DNA of 64,000 nucleotides from the NCBI RefSeq assembly GCF_040939455.1, contig NC_134108.1:11623501-11687500 (forward strand). The letters run 5' to 3'. The stretch comes from Microcebus murinus (taxonomy: Eukaryota; Chordata; Mammalia; Primates; Cheirogaleidae). Positions 50,506 to 62,792 of this stretch are shown in pieces. A model generated the notes under the pieces. The model did no database searches. It was not told the DNA's origin and saw only the letters and a program-made list of their open reading frames with translations. A program made the translations under genes and the position numbers. Each line of letters opens with the position of its first letter. Within the stretch, counting starts at the first letter, position 1.

Positions 50506-53082
50506 TCTGTATTCTTAATTTTAAAATCTTTGGTACATCCCTGTCTTAAAGTCAATGTTCTCTGCAAAATTAAAGAATGGAGGTAGAAGAGTTCAGTCTT
50601 TAAAAACCTGAGAGTTGGCAAGCCATAAAAGCTAAACATTTCACACTTTGAACATTTCAAAGTATCAAAATATCTTGTTGGCAAACATTAATGATTACAA
50701 TTAGAGGTAAATTTTGATGCCCTGTACAAAACAAATGGAATTTCTTGACAATTCAGGGCTTCAAAGATACCTTTAAATTTAACAGAGAAAGTTCTGATGG
50801 AGTAAGCCCAATGATAAATGCCTTTAAAAGCCAAATTCACTGTAAGCAACCCACTTTTCTCCTAATCCTATAACTCAAATGCTTTTTTATTTTTGTATTC
50901 GCAACACGATTTAATGGAAAATAGTCATTATTGAACTACTTCCCAGTGTATGCTTACTTGCAATAACATTTACTATGATAGCAAGTACTGTAACAGTCAC
51001 AGAAACTATATCCAAAATAAAAGGTTATATATTTTTGTTTAAACAACAAAAAATGTTTATTTTCTAAATCTTCTTCAAATGTACTTCCCTTCCTCAACTC
51101 TCGACTCTGTACTGCTATTTTTAAGTTAACCCCACTTTCAAACATGGTGAATGAAGATAGAGCATATCAGTAAATAAGGAAGTTAAAAGATGTTTAAGTT
51201 TTTTGAATTCTATAGGGCAAGAACGGGGACAGTGCTACATACACTAAAATGGGACTACCAGAAATCTCAATTTCCTGTAAAGACGAGAAAAGAGGTGAAA
51301 CATCTAGCTAGGCATGAAAATATTAGGCCCCTTATCCTTAATCAATTATAAAATCAAAATCTGACAGTAACATTTCTGCTCCACTGTGCTCTACTGCAAA
51401 GGCACCAACCACTTGTTTACATCTACCATTGGAAGACTCCAGTTTAAAACGTCCTGGGTATTGGGGGAGGGGTCCACATGTTAAGAACACCCTAAACAAA
51501 GAGGATCCATCCGCAACAAAATGGCAAGGGGCGGGATGTTAAATCCAATAATTGCAATGGAAGAGAAAGGATTTTTAAAAATAATTTTAAAAACCTTAAC
51601 ATATTAGTGCTATAGCACTATATGTAACCAAAAAAAATTTTTAAAAGGCACAGATTTTTTTCTCTGCAGTTGTTAAACTTTAAACTATTAACAATAAATT
51701 GGAACATAAAGTATCACTAAAAACTTTTTATTTCATATATTAAGCACTGGAGTACTGTGTCTGCCCCAAATTATCTGCTATAAATTCATAAATAAAATGA
51801 AAATTCCCAATGCTACTGCTATTTATGAAATTTAAAGAAAAATCTAGCACTAAAAAAAATCTTTTACAAGAAAAGTTTATACTGCATCAGTATCTACTGT
51901 AATACAGAAAGCTCAATTCACTTGAATGTTATCTACCTTTTAGCCTCTTTGCTAAGCTTCAAAATGGTAATTCTTAGGAAAAAAATGAAACAAGATAAAA
52001 TTATAGAACATGTAAGAGTATCGTCCTATTTGGGTTGTCCCAGCAAAAAGCCTGGTATTTTAAGAGGTGAATACTGAAGATATTATTTAACAATCATACT
52101 ATCGAATAAAGTATTATAACTTCCAAATCAAAAGTACATAAAATTTATGTTAATTTAGTTATCATCACATTTAAGTATTTTTTCTAAGGTGTACAGTTAA
52201 GGATACTAATGCTGGTTTTGCAGGTATGTATGTTTGTTTAATGTTTGCATTAGGTCTACTGAAGTCGGAGTTGAAAAAAAATGAATATATTTTATAGTAA
52301 CCTGTCTTCCTCCAGACTAATCAATTCAACAGCGAAAACTGGACACCTGCGTTTTTAAAATCTCGTGGTAGACACGTGAACGAGCCTGTGAGAAATGTTT
52401 CCCCCAGAATCTTCCCTCTCTCCATTGCACAGTTCTCTCCCTACCGTTTATGGCTTTATGTCGTGATGGAGGAGAAGTGAGGCAAGTAAAAATAGAAGAA
52501 ATCGCAGAATAACCTTGCCTCCCTACCAACCATCCAATTAGCTTAAAGTCCCTAGCTGGCAGGTTACCTAGTCAACAATATCTCAATTATAAACACTGCG
52601 TATAACGTGACTACAGATCACCACCCCGTAGGTTCTTTCTCCGCCACTGTCCCCAATCGGTGCCTGTCTCATTAAGGGCCCAGGGAGGTCTGGAGAGTGA
52701 TGTCCAGTGTCCATCTGAAATCTCGAAGGCCCAGAAAGGAGGTGGGCGGGCCAAGGCCCGGCGGAACTGACCCCGAGAGACCAGCCGGCAGTCTCCCGGG
52801 GAGGGCCCAGCCGAGCCTTCCCTCCCAACCCGCAGCCATTCCATAGGGCGCCGAGATGCCAGAACCTCCCTCCGCCCCAGGGCGGCCCTCCCCCAACCCT
52901 CCTCCCGGACTCGGGGGAGGGGCGCCTGGGAAGAGAAACACCCCTCCCCCACGGGCACGGCTAGGCCGCCGCTCGCCCCACCCTTGAAAAGCCTGCAGGC
53001 CGGCGCCCACCCTCCTCGCTCGGGCCTCGTCCCGGGGTGGGGGCGGTGCGGGCAAGAGCGGGGGCCAGGTTGCGATACCAAC

Positions 53083-53112
53083 CTCGCTATTGAAGGTTTT
53101 CACGGCCTCCAT
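53083..53112 (-). CDS. SCAF8: SCAF8 coding exon 1 (start codon, residues 1-10)
   Basis: The ATG complement is at 53110-53112 and the exon encodes MEAVKTFNSE, ten whole codons. The start context is strong: A at -3 and G at +4 (ACAACATGG). I read about 25 codons upstream and saw no other in-frame Met. The donor is GAG|GTTGGT, which has T at intron +3 and is weaker than consensus. Shifting to the nearby GTATCG would add four bases and break the frame with exon 2, so the GTTGGT donor is preferred. The exon sits in the middle of a CpG island. These residues are the N-terminal lead-in to the first CID helix. Reading past the donor gives a 146-codon open frame that is only intron 1 sequence. Confidence 0.93.
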
Positions 53113-53590
53113 GTTGTCGCTGCGGAGGCCCCGAGCCCGGCGGCGGAAGAGGCGGCGGCCACTGCACTGGGTGGGGAGAGCGAGATGGGGGCGGCGGCGT
53201 GGCCGCGAGGAGGGGGCGCCGGCGGGAGGGCGGCCCGCTGCGACCCCGCGGCGGGAGTGGAAGGGCCAGCACTGGCGGGGAAGGGCTCCCTCAGGGGCAG
53301 CGAGGCCCCGGCATGGCCGCTAGGGCGGGCGGAGCGCCGTTCTGGGGAACAGAGGCGCAGCCGGGAGGGTGGGCAGCGGGCGGGGGAGGGGCCGGGCCCG
53401 GCGCCTTCCCTTCTCCGCCCCGCTCGGTCTCGGTCCCCTGCCCTCTAGCCCCGTCCCCTACACTCTCCACCCCCTTCTTCCTCTTCCTCCGACAGGCTCC
53501 TGTTTCACCTCCCCGCCGCTCGGGCCGCAGGAACCAGCAGCGCACGGCGAAGACAGAGGAAGAAACGCTGGCAGCAGCGGCTGCGGCATC

Positions 53591-53604
53591 CAATATGGCG
53601 GACA
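53591..53604 (+). promoter_or_regulatory. YY1-like motif, antisense to SCAF8
   Basis: CAATATGGCGGACA matches the YY1 core (AAnATGGCGG) read on the plus strand. This motif is strand-polar and usually lies just downstream of the start of a transcript running in the same direction. Its orientation is opposite to SCAF8. Confidence 0.4.
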
Positions 53605-53660
53605 CGAGTCGGGCCGCGCAGCTCGGAGATCCGCGGCGCCGGCCAGCGCGCCCCCTGGCG

Positions 53661-53665
53661 ATTGG
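53661..53665 (-). promoter_or_regulatory. CCAAT box (NF-Y type)
   Basis: ATTGG on the plus strand gives GCGGTCCAATCGCC on the minus strand, matching the NF-Y core in the orientation of SCAF8. It lies about 550 bp upstream of the ATG. If it is functional, the transcription start would be expected some 60-100 bp downstream, near 53560-53600, but that is inference. Confidence 0.45.
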
Positions 53666-53740
53666 ACCGCGCGGGCCCCGGCGGGCGCGCGGAAACCATC
53701 GAGCGAGCGCGGGCCAGAGCGTCGCCGCCCGGAGGTCCCG

Positions 53741-53770
53741 CTCCGCTCCGCTCGGCTCGGCTCGGCTCGG
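53741..53770. repeat. GC-rich pentamer array (CTCSG)x6
   Basis: Six uninterrupted pentamers: two CTCCG followed by four CTCGG. They sit in the upstream half of the CpG island and are likely polymorphic in copy number. Confidence 0.8.
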
Positions 53771-54486
53771 CGGGTCCCGGGGCCGCCCGCGCGCTGCCCC
53801 CTCCCGCCCCCCGCAGACGCGGGAGCCCCCGCTGCGGTGCCGGCGGCTAGGAGGCCGCTCCATGGCGTCGCTCTTAGAGACACTTGAGTGTGCCCACAAA
53901 GCGGCCAGTTTAGGAGATGTGTCCCGGGTTCCGCTGTTTCCCTGTGGATTGGTCTTTTTGCACGAGCTGGGTTTAATTGCTTTTCTGAACTTTACTGGAC
54001 AGTGGCCTAAAGGTTAACAGCCAAGAACCCCACGAAATTACTAGGCATCCATCTGTGCAGTAACAACGTGCCCAAGCGTTTTAACAGCACAGAAGGAAGC
54101 AAACCGAAGCCTCGGGTGCAGACGGGGGCAGGCGGAGGATGCCAGCCCGCATGCAGCAAGCCCGCCTGCAGCAGCGCGGCGCAGGAAATGCCGCCTGCAG
54201 TCCCGGGATGGGGTCGCGCAGACAATGAGTGCGTTTGTCTGCACGGCGGGAAGGGGAGCCAGAATGCACGACATTGGCGTAGGTGAGAGGCGGCCCGTCC
54301 GTGACGGAAGGTGAATTATTCTGAAGGAAGTTTACACTGGATTATTTGGAGTAAGAGGGCGAATGCAGCATTTCTTAGATGGAATAGGAAATGCTGCTAG
54401 CAAAAAGCCTTCTCTCTCATTTCGTGCAGTGTAAATAACCGATGACCATTTAAGAACTAAAATTTATTGGAACTAAAAGTTAATTT

Positions 54487-54592
54487 GGGAGGTCGTGGTG
54501 GAAGAATCGCTTGAGCCCAGGAGTTTGAGGCTGCAGTGACCTCTGATCCAGCCTAAGCGACCGAGCGAGACCCTGTCTCTTTAAAAGAAAGA
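54487..54592 (+). repeat. Alu right-arm fragment
   Basis: GAATCGCTTGAGCCCAGGAG, GAGGCTGCAGTGACCTCTGA and GCGAGACCCTGTCTCTTTAA: about 105 bp of an old Alu or FRAM-like monomer. Confidence 0.85.
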
Positions 54593-54949
54593 AAAGTTAA
54601 GGGTGTATCTTGGACACAAACACTGCCGGGTTTTTTTTTTGCTGAAAGTTACTTTTCAACAATTACTTCTCCCAGGTTCACTCAAAAGGAAGACCAGGAA
54701 AGTGACAGCAGATTTGGGGGATTGTTGGAATCAAGATAGTTCTTAAGAGCCGATCCCAGTGCCACGTGAAACTCAGAAGAATAAGACCCTTCCCGACATT
54801 TGTGGGTCTTAAAGTCTACTTCGTTGACAGCTTTAATATGGGGGCTGGCTATTTAGAAGGTAAAAGGGGTAACTTCATCAGTGAGCACTCACATTTTTAC
54901 CTTCAAACTCTCAAATGCTAAGTTCTCCATCTCCATTGCCTCCAATTCT

Positions 54950-55375
54950 CAGGCCTAGCCATGATTATCTTTTGCCAACACTTACAGTAGCTTCCTAACG
55001 TCTCCTGCTTATCTTCCTACAATTTATTTTCCAGACAGTAGCCAGAGGGATATTTTTTCTGTAGACAAATCAGATCACTCCCTTGCTTAAATCCCTGCAA
55101 TACTTTCCCATTGCCTGCCAAGATACTATCATAACTCCTCCCTGCCTGCCTTATTTCACATCTCTTTCCCTTGCTTTTGTCACTGGAACCACACTGGCCT
55201 TTGTGTTACTTGACAACATGCAGCGTTTTCCTACCTAGGACATGTATATATATATATGCCTTTCTCTTTGGTTGGGGTGCTGCTGCTGACATTCTTTCTA
55301 TAGCTGACTCCTCATCATTTAGTCCTGCAAGAGGCCTCACCTAATCACACCATCTAAAGGAACTTGCTGTGACTT
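54950..55375 (+). repeat. L2 remnant
   Basis: CTTCCTAACGTCTCCTGCTT, GACAAATCAGATCACTCCCT, TACTTTCCCATTGCCTGCCA and ACTGGAACCACACTGGCCTT appear in L2 order on the plus strand. A short (TA)n sits at 55245-55257. Confidence 0.8.
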
Positions 55376-55518
55376 AAGTAGGTACTGCACTCAGTTCTAT
55401 GCATGCCAGGTTCTCACAACCGGAAATCACCGTTTTGTCCTAGGAGAGATTATTCAGTCATACATGAAATGAATGTTGACTAAATTGCTGAGGCCTGAGA
55501 GATTAAAATGCAATAAAT

Positions 55519-55852
55519 GGCCGGGCGCGGTGGCTCACGCCTGCAATCCTAGCTCTCTGGGAGGCCGAGGCAGGCGGATTGCTCGAGGTCAGGAGTTCAA
55601 AACCAGCCTGAGCAAGAGCGAGACCCCGTCTCTACTATAAATAGAAAGAAATTAATTGGCCAACTAATATATACAAAAAATTAGCCGGGCATGGTGGCAC
55701 ATGCCTGTAGTCCCAGCTACTTGGGAGGCTGAGGCAGGAGGATCCCTTGAGCCCAGTAGTTTGAGGTTGCTGTGAGCTAGGCTGACGCCACGGCACTCAC
55801 TCTAGCCTGGGCAACAAAGCGAGACTCCGTCTCAAAAAAAATAAAATAAAAT
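55519..55852 (+). mobile_element. Strepsirrhine Alu
   Basis: GGCCGGGCGCGGTGGCTCAC to an A tail with AAAAT units. A 12-bp duplication AAAATGCAATAA lies at 55505-55516 and 55853-55864. The left copy is separated from the Alu by AT. Confidence 0.95.
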
Positions 55853-56810
55853 AAAATGCAATAAGTGCAAAAGAACAAAATCAGTTGTTAGCATGTTATA
55901 CTATTTGATTTAATAAAGCTTTCACACCTAGAAAGATAGAAGGCGTATTTTGATTAAGAGGGGCAAAGTCAGAGGACCCCCAAAAATACTCTCTTAAAAT
56001 GAGAAAGAGATAAGGCGAGATGGAAAGTAGAGAAAGGATGAAGGGGGAATCTGGGGACCCAGTGCAATGGCTAAATTATAAAGATTACTCAAAACTGCAC
56101 AGACCAGCAGAATGTGAAAACATCCATACACTTGTGTCTACTATATGTATGTGTGTATATACATGTAGGAGGTATATTAAGATTCTGATTCCCAACATAA
56201 CAAGCCAACTCAAGCTTGTATAAGCATAAAAGAAAATTTACTTGTAGGATGCAGGTCTTTCTCATGTAACCCACAGTCAGGAATGCAGCTAAACTCAAGG
56301 GAGGGACCCAAACCAAAATATAGACAACCTAAGAGGCAGCCTAGGCTCTGTTCATCTGCCCGATTTTCCTTTCTGTTGTTTTATCATCTCTCAGATTTAT
56401 GTAGTGAAACATAACTATTGCTTCTGGTTTTATAGTTCTAGACAACCAGAGGAGCTGAACAAAGCCTTTTCTTCCCAGTTCCAAATTTCCTAAGGGAAGA
56501 AGGAAGGGATTTAATCGACCCAACTGAGATTAGGTGACCATCACCAAGAAACTGAAGACCACTAGTTTGTGTTCCGAAGAAGACTGGTACAGGAAATAGT
56601 GGACAGGAGTATTGCAGTCACTGGAAGAGATGTTCCAAATTATAAAATAGGAAATTTATAATCTAGGATGTATGATATTCTTTCATGAATGTAGTTCATT
56701 GGCCTGTCCCCTAAGACTTAATTTTATCTGGGAGTAACTCATAGGATCTAATTCAGCCATGGCCAAGAGGTCAGGGTCAAAAATAGTCCAGAGGAGCACT
56801 CACCATAGAA

Positions 56811-56990
56811 CATTCTGGGAACCTAGAAATGTTCTATATTTATGCTGCCTAATTCAGTAGCACTAACCTTGTATGGCTGCTCTGCACTTGAAATAGGGCT
56901 AATGTGACTAAAGAAAATAATTTCTAATTTTATTTCACTTCAATTGACTCATGTTCAGGTGGCTACCATATTGGAAAGCACAGATCCAGC
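56811..56990. repeat. hAT-type MITE remnant
   Basis: AATGTTCTATATTTATGCTG, CTGCTCTGCACTTGAAATAG and GGTGGCTACCATATTGGAAAG resemble a common hAT MITE with TTGGACAGCGCAG-like ends. The ends are eroded. Confidence 0.6.
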
Positions 56991-58291
56991 TAGAGGGTAG
57001 GGCACATCTAGATAGGGGGACATCATGACATGGCACTAAGCAAAACAACTAATTATTAGCTGTCAAAAGGAATAATATATGTATAAGAGTTACTTTTAAA
57101 GCAGGGCAAAAACCTGGAGCATTGTCTAGATCAAAACTAATTCCCATCCAGTGGGAAAAAAGAAAACTTGAGATTCATTAAGAAACAAACATTCTGGAAT
57201 GCATAGTCAATTAGGGTATAGAGACAAATGGAATATTACACAGCCAATAAAAATGAGTTTTAAATGATTATGGGAAACTGGTAATTCTGATTCGATTTCT
57301 TTTTAAGTCTAGTCAAGTGAAGCAGTGGGAGTGGAGAAGGAGCAAAGGCATGTGTAACTGGTTGTGATCAATTAGTTGTAAACACCATTGCACTTGAACC
57401 AGCCTGTAGTTCAAATATTGATTTAAATTTGACATTTATTCCCCAGTAAGTAAACTAGCAGATTCATATCTTTCTTTTTTGATATGAATCTTTCCTTACT
57501 TCTAACACATACACTGCTGACCTGAGTTATTTGCCCACCCCACAAACACAATTTTTCCCCGTGCTTTCCAAATTAGCACTGTTACAAGTTGCTTATAAGG
57601 AGATATTTTGCATATCTTAAAATTACGTGGCACTACTGTGAAATAACACAATTGTGCTTACTATAAAAATTTTGGTTCATTTCAGCTCAACACTGAAAGA
57701 CCAAATTATTTTGTTGCTATAGAATAAAAAAAAAAGAGACTATATGATCAAAAAGCCATTTCCTTATTTTCTTATACTCAGTCTAACTTCCTATCAGTCT
57801 TAACTTTACAAACACGTTATAAATTGAGGGCACAATTATGGGAAGCATCAAGATGATGAAACAAGGCTTCACAAGGTGATGACATCTTGTGATCACTGTA
57901 TTCTTCATATGTTTGCAAATTAGCAACTCAATTTGATACATTCAGAGTACATAAGAGCCTTGTGGACAAGCTAATGACAATAAAATATGCAAGAGATTGA
58001 TATATATATATCCCTCACAATGCAAATATATTAATTTACTATATGTCTCTTTCAAGTGACTGAATTCCCTGGTCTCCAACTTAAAACAAATCTTCAATGT
58101 CAAGGTACCTAGGAAACTAAACTAATAATCTGAAGGTAGCTTTGAATTATTAAATGCTAGAAAGGAACTGTTAGTGATTAGAACTTTTATATCCCTCCCC
58201 CTCATGGGGGCTACCCAAGCTCCAGTGTTCTATTCCCTGAGGCTTCACTGAATGAACACTGCAAACATCTCTGACAACTGTTATGCTTTTT

Positions 58292-58428
58292 CTTTGAGAT
58301 AGAGTCTTACTCTTTCACCCTGGCTAGAGTGCAGTGACGTTATCGTACACTGCAGCAACCTCAAACTCGTGGGCTCAACCAGTCCTCTTGCCTCAGCCTC
58401 CTGAGTAGATGGGGCCACCTGTTAGGCT
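58292..58428 (-). repeat. Alu left-arm fragment, inverted
   Basis: TGAGATAGAGTCTTACTCTT, CTGGCTAGAGTGCAGTGACG and GCCTCAGCCTCCTGAGTAGA: an inverted, 5'-arm-only Alu/FLAM copy. Confidence 0.8.
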
Positions 58429-58587
58429 TTTAGCCTGCCATCCTCTGGCTACATTTAATACCTGCAATAAAATTTCAGTAAAATGGTCTTCTGAAGACCT
58501 GATTTTGTTCATTATATATTAAGGTTTTATAGGTTTTTAATTTAAATCTGAAGGTTTCCAAGGTGCTTTTTTACAAGTTTTGGGTGG

Positions 58588-58954
58588 TGATGTGGGCTGA
58601 ATTATGTCTCCCCAAAATTAATATGTTGAAGTCCTAACCCCCAGTACATCAGAATGTATCTGTATTTGGAGATAGGGTATTTTGAGAGGTGACTAAATTA
58701 TAAGAAAGCCATTAAGGTGGGCCGTAATCCAGTAGGACTGGTGTCCTCATGAAAAGAGGAGACATGTACAGAGGAAAAACCATGAGAAGACACAGAGTGA
58801 AGACAGCCAAGGAGAGAGGCCCCAGAAGAAACCAAGCTTGCCAACACATTGATCTCAGACTCCAAGTCTCCAGGATTGTGAGAAAATAAATTTCTGTTGT
58901 TTAAGCCACTCAGTCAACAGTACTTTGTTATGGTAGCCCCAGCTAAGTAATGCA
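58588..58954 (+). mobile_element. MaLR LTR (MLT1/MST type), solo
   Basis: A 367-bp LTR begins TG and ends CA and is enclosed by a perfect 5-bp duplication GGTGG (58583-58587, 58955-58959). Motifs: GGGCTGAATTATGTCTCCCC, AATATGTTGAAGTCCTAACC, GGACTGGTGTCCTCATGAAA and AATAAATTTCTGTTGTTTAA (polyadenylation signal region). Non-coding. Confidence 0.92.
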
Positions 58955-59092
58955 GGTGGTATACAAAACTCTGAGGCTGGGACCCCAATATTTGTAAAAA
59001 GCTTACAGGCTAAAAGCAGTGGAGAAAGTTGCCAACAGTCTTTACTTTTCTAGAAAGAGATTTGTATATATATTTTTTGAGAGTAAATTACT

Positions 59093-59127
59093 TTTTTTTT
59101 TTTTTTTGCTCAAGAAACTGAAATCTA
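59093..59127 (-). mobile_element. Micro-retroposon, minus orientation: about 20-bp body plus poly(A)
   Basis: On the plus strand, a T-run of about 15 and then GCTCAAGAAACTGAAATCTA. It is enclosed by a perfect 14-bp duplication GAGAGTAAATTACT (59079-59092 and 59128-59141). Confidence 0.65.
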
Positions 59128-60119
59128 GAGAGTAAATTACTCTTCATGTTATGGGAAGAGGGGGGCTATTTTTATTTATGAAGGTAAATTTACAATTTTA
59201 TTCTGAAACGAATCTCAGGAATATGAAGCACTGTTCCAATGCTCTGTTAAAATGAAAATTTGTATGTATTGTCAGCAAACTTATTGATCCTATATTGAGT
59301 TGGGGTCGAGTTTTGGCATAAAGAGAAAATAGATTTTTGCCTCTTAGTGATCCTAGAGCACATTGTCATGCCTTGACTGGGCATAGGGAAGTTGGGGTCA
59401 AAGGCAATCCCATTGTTCAGGAGTAACCTGAATCTGCAGTACAGTAGGCTAGAGGACTGCTACATTTCTTGCCATTCCACTGGTCTGGCCCAGTGAAAGA
59501 CAAAGTTTTGCAGGCAAGTACAGTAGAGGCTTAGAATAACGTTATTTGTACCTTAAAGGAAAATTAGGTCATTTTGGTTGCATGGCATTTGCCTGTTGCT
59601 TAGTTTCTGAGTTAACCTTTTATGTCCATCAATGATACATTCCATTCCTCCTAAGTATGTTTTATGTTTCTAAGGCTTTTCTCCTATAATTTTCCTTTGG
59701 CTCCTACTGCCTTCTCACTTTTGCATTTTGACCATTTATTCTACTGGATGTGCAAAGATGAGTAAAACATAACAATACTGATGTAAATAGGAGAGGTAGC
59801 AACAAAGATGAAAGGTCAAGGTAGTCAAGTTTTCACAAGGAAAACAAGTTAAGGAGATGGCAATCAAAAGCATTAACTCTCGCCCTAACATTAGGTGGTT
59901 TAAAATCCAGGAGTTTCCATTAAATCTAGCAAACACGTTACCACGTTTGGTAACTTTAGTGAGAATAGCTTCAATGCAGTGGTGGGTGCAGAAATCAGAT
60001 CACATTGAGATAAGACCAATTCAACACCTTTTTAGAAAAGGTTTATTGTAAAGAGAAGAGAGAGGTAAAATAGGAGTTAAAGAGGATAAAGGCTTAAAGA
60101 CATTGTTCCTAAATTATGC

Positions 60120-60662
60120 ACCAACATGTCCTGGTGCACAGCAACAAACTCAAAGGGCACCATGGGATGGACACAGAAGATGCCCAGGGAAACATGCCAA
60201 GGCTTCAATCACCGGAGGAAACACCAGCTAGAAGGGATTAACAATTTCAACATTAGATCACACTACGTTCCTCTCAATGAGTTCATGTCTTTGTGGAGTT
60301 GGGTTTCTGACAGTTGGGGTAAAGGGAAGTAGAGTGAAAAATCAATGTGCAGGAAATAAGGGTGGAGTTGTCCAACCTGAACTCAAGGTTTGAGAGTTCG
60401 TGCAGTGACACAGGTTCACACATTCCAGTCCAGTCATTGTGCTTATTTGAAAATGAAAACTATACATATTATTTTCCTCTACTTAGGTGTATTTTTTTCA
60501 AATGGTTACTAAATTGCTAGGACATAAATATTTATCAAATTGTTTGGACCTAACTACTTAATAGTATTAATAGAACTATTAATGTATTTATTTTGGCTTA
60601 AGGGACCAACCATGAAAGATATTGGGATACACTTCGACCCCAGAAAGTTTGAGAACCTCTGG
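60120..60662. repeat. Possible hAT-derived remnant
   Basis: The right edge reads CCAGAAAGTTTGAGAACCTCTG, the inverse of a CAGAGGTTCTCAAACTTT hAT terminus. The left part is not repetitive in any way I can name, and the left terminus was not found. Confidence 0.4.
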
Positions 60663-61007
60663 GTTAAGATTTTGTTTTATTGTCTTGTTCTGCTTTTTAT
60701 ATGAAGAGACTTGAGAACTGCATAAAGTTTTAAAAGTAGTTGTTAAAAAGCATATACATTGCCATTTTATTTTCACTTATTTCACATAAAATATTTGTAA
60801 AGAAGAAAGGGTTAGCAATTGAGAAAAGTTACGAAAGAGAATTGAGCATGGAGGTTGAAAGAGTTAGCATTCTAGGCATAAAAGTGAAATGGAACCTAAC
60901 CTTACCTGCGCGGGTCAGCACACCTTACTGCATAGTTTAGGAAGTATAGTCATAGCCCCTTATCTCCTTTAACTCCTGGGGATAGTTGACACTTTAAAAT
61001 GATGAAT

Positions 61008-62660
<1,653 letters not shown>

Positions 62661-62792
62661 AGTTTAAAGTGTTCCTGGAATAGTATTGCCCATAGACACC
62701 TAAGGGAAGGAAATTCGAGTCCTCTTTAGAGGACGACTCCTTCATCTAAGGCCATAAGGAAATCCTGCAAATAAATTCTCAAGGATAATGAG

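Larger units (their letters stand above)
20496..53082 (-). other. SCAF8: SCAF8 intron 1 (about 32.6 kb)
   Basis: This is the largest intron and the main repeat store: L1 fragments (20632, 27835, 30700, 42880 onward), Tigger1 (23728-26316), a mariner (30803-32046), L2/MIR remnants, MER20 and several Alus. No supportable exon or RNA gene was seen. Stretches with nothing recognised include 22600-23190, 26320-27830, 33200-34140, 35395-36230, 39000-40150, 45110-46200, 46340-48190, 48640-50370 and 50510-52740. Confidence 0.9.
52740..54310. promoter_or_regulatory. SCAF8: CpG island promoter of SCAF8
   Basis: GC content and CpG frequency rise sharply compared with the AT-rich flanks and fall again near 54310. 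The island covers exon 1, the start of intron 1 and about 1.2 kb of upstream sequence. That is the usual architecture of a ubiquitously expressed vertebrate gene. No TATA box is evident upstream of the ATG. Visible motifs include a minus-strand CCAAT box (53661-53665), a YY1-like ATGGCGG in plus orientation (53591-53604), a CTCF-like core (53647-53663), G-runs at 53363-53396 and a GC-rich pentamer array (53741-53770). Several long open frames on both strands are a composition effect. Confidence 0.85.

Noticed and set aside
52672..53082. Extension of SCAF8 exon 1 into a 146-residue protein
   Set aside because: The known protein continues from NSE directly to LYSLNDYK in exon 2, and a GT donor sits exactly at that point. 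The extension is intron 1.
53291..53899. A 202-codon minus-strand open frame upstream of SCAF8 exon 1
   Set aside because: It is in the promoter island and is not in frame with, or spliced to, the SCAF8 start. Low-complexity GC-driven sequence.
53199..54017. A 272-codon plus-strand open frame in the CpG island
   Set aside because: The composition is Arg/Gly/Pro/Ala-rich in every frame, as expected from stop-poor GC-rich DNA. Overlapping long frames exist on both strands and no domain is recognisable.
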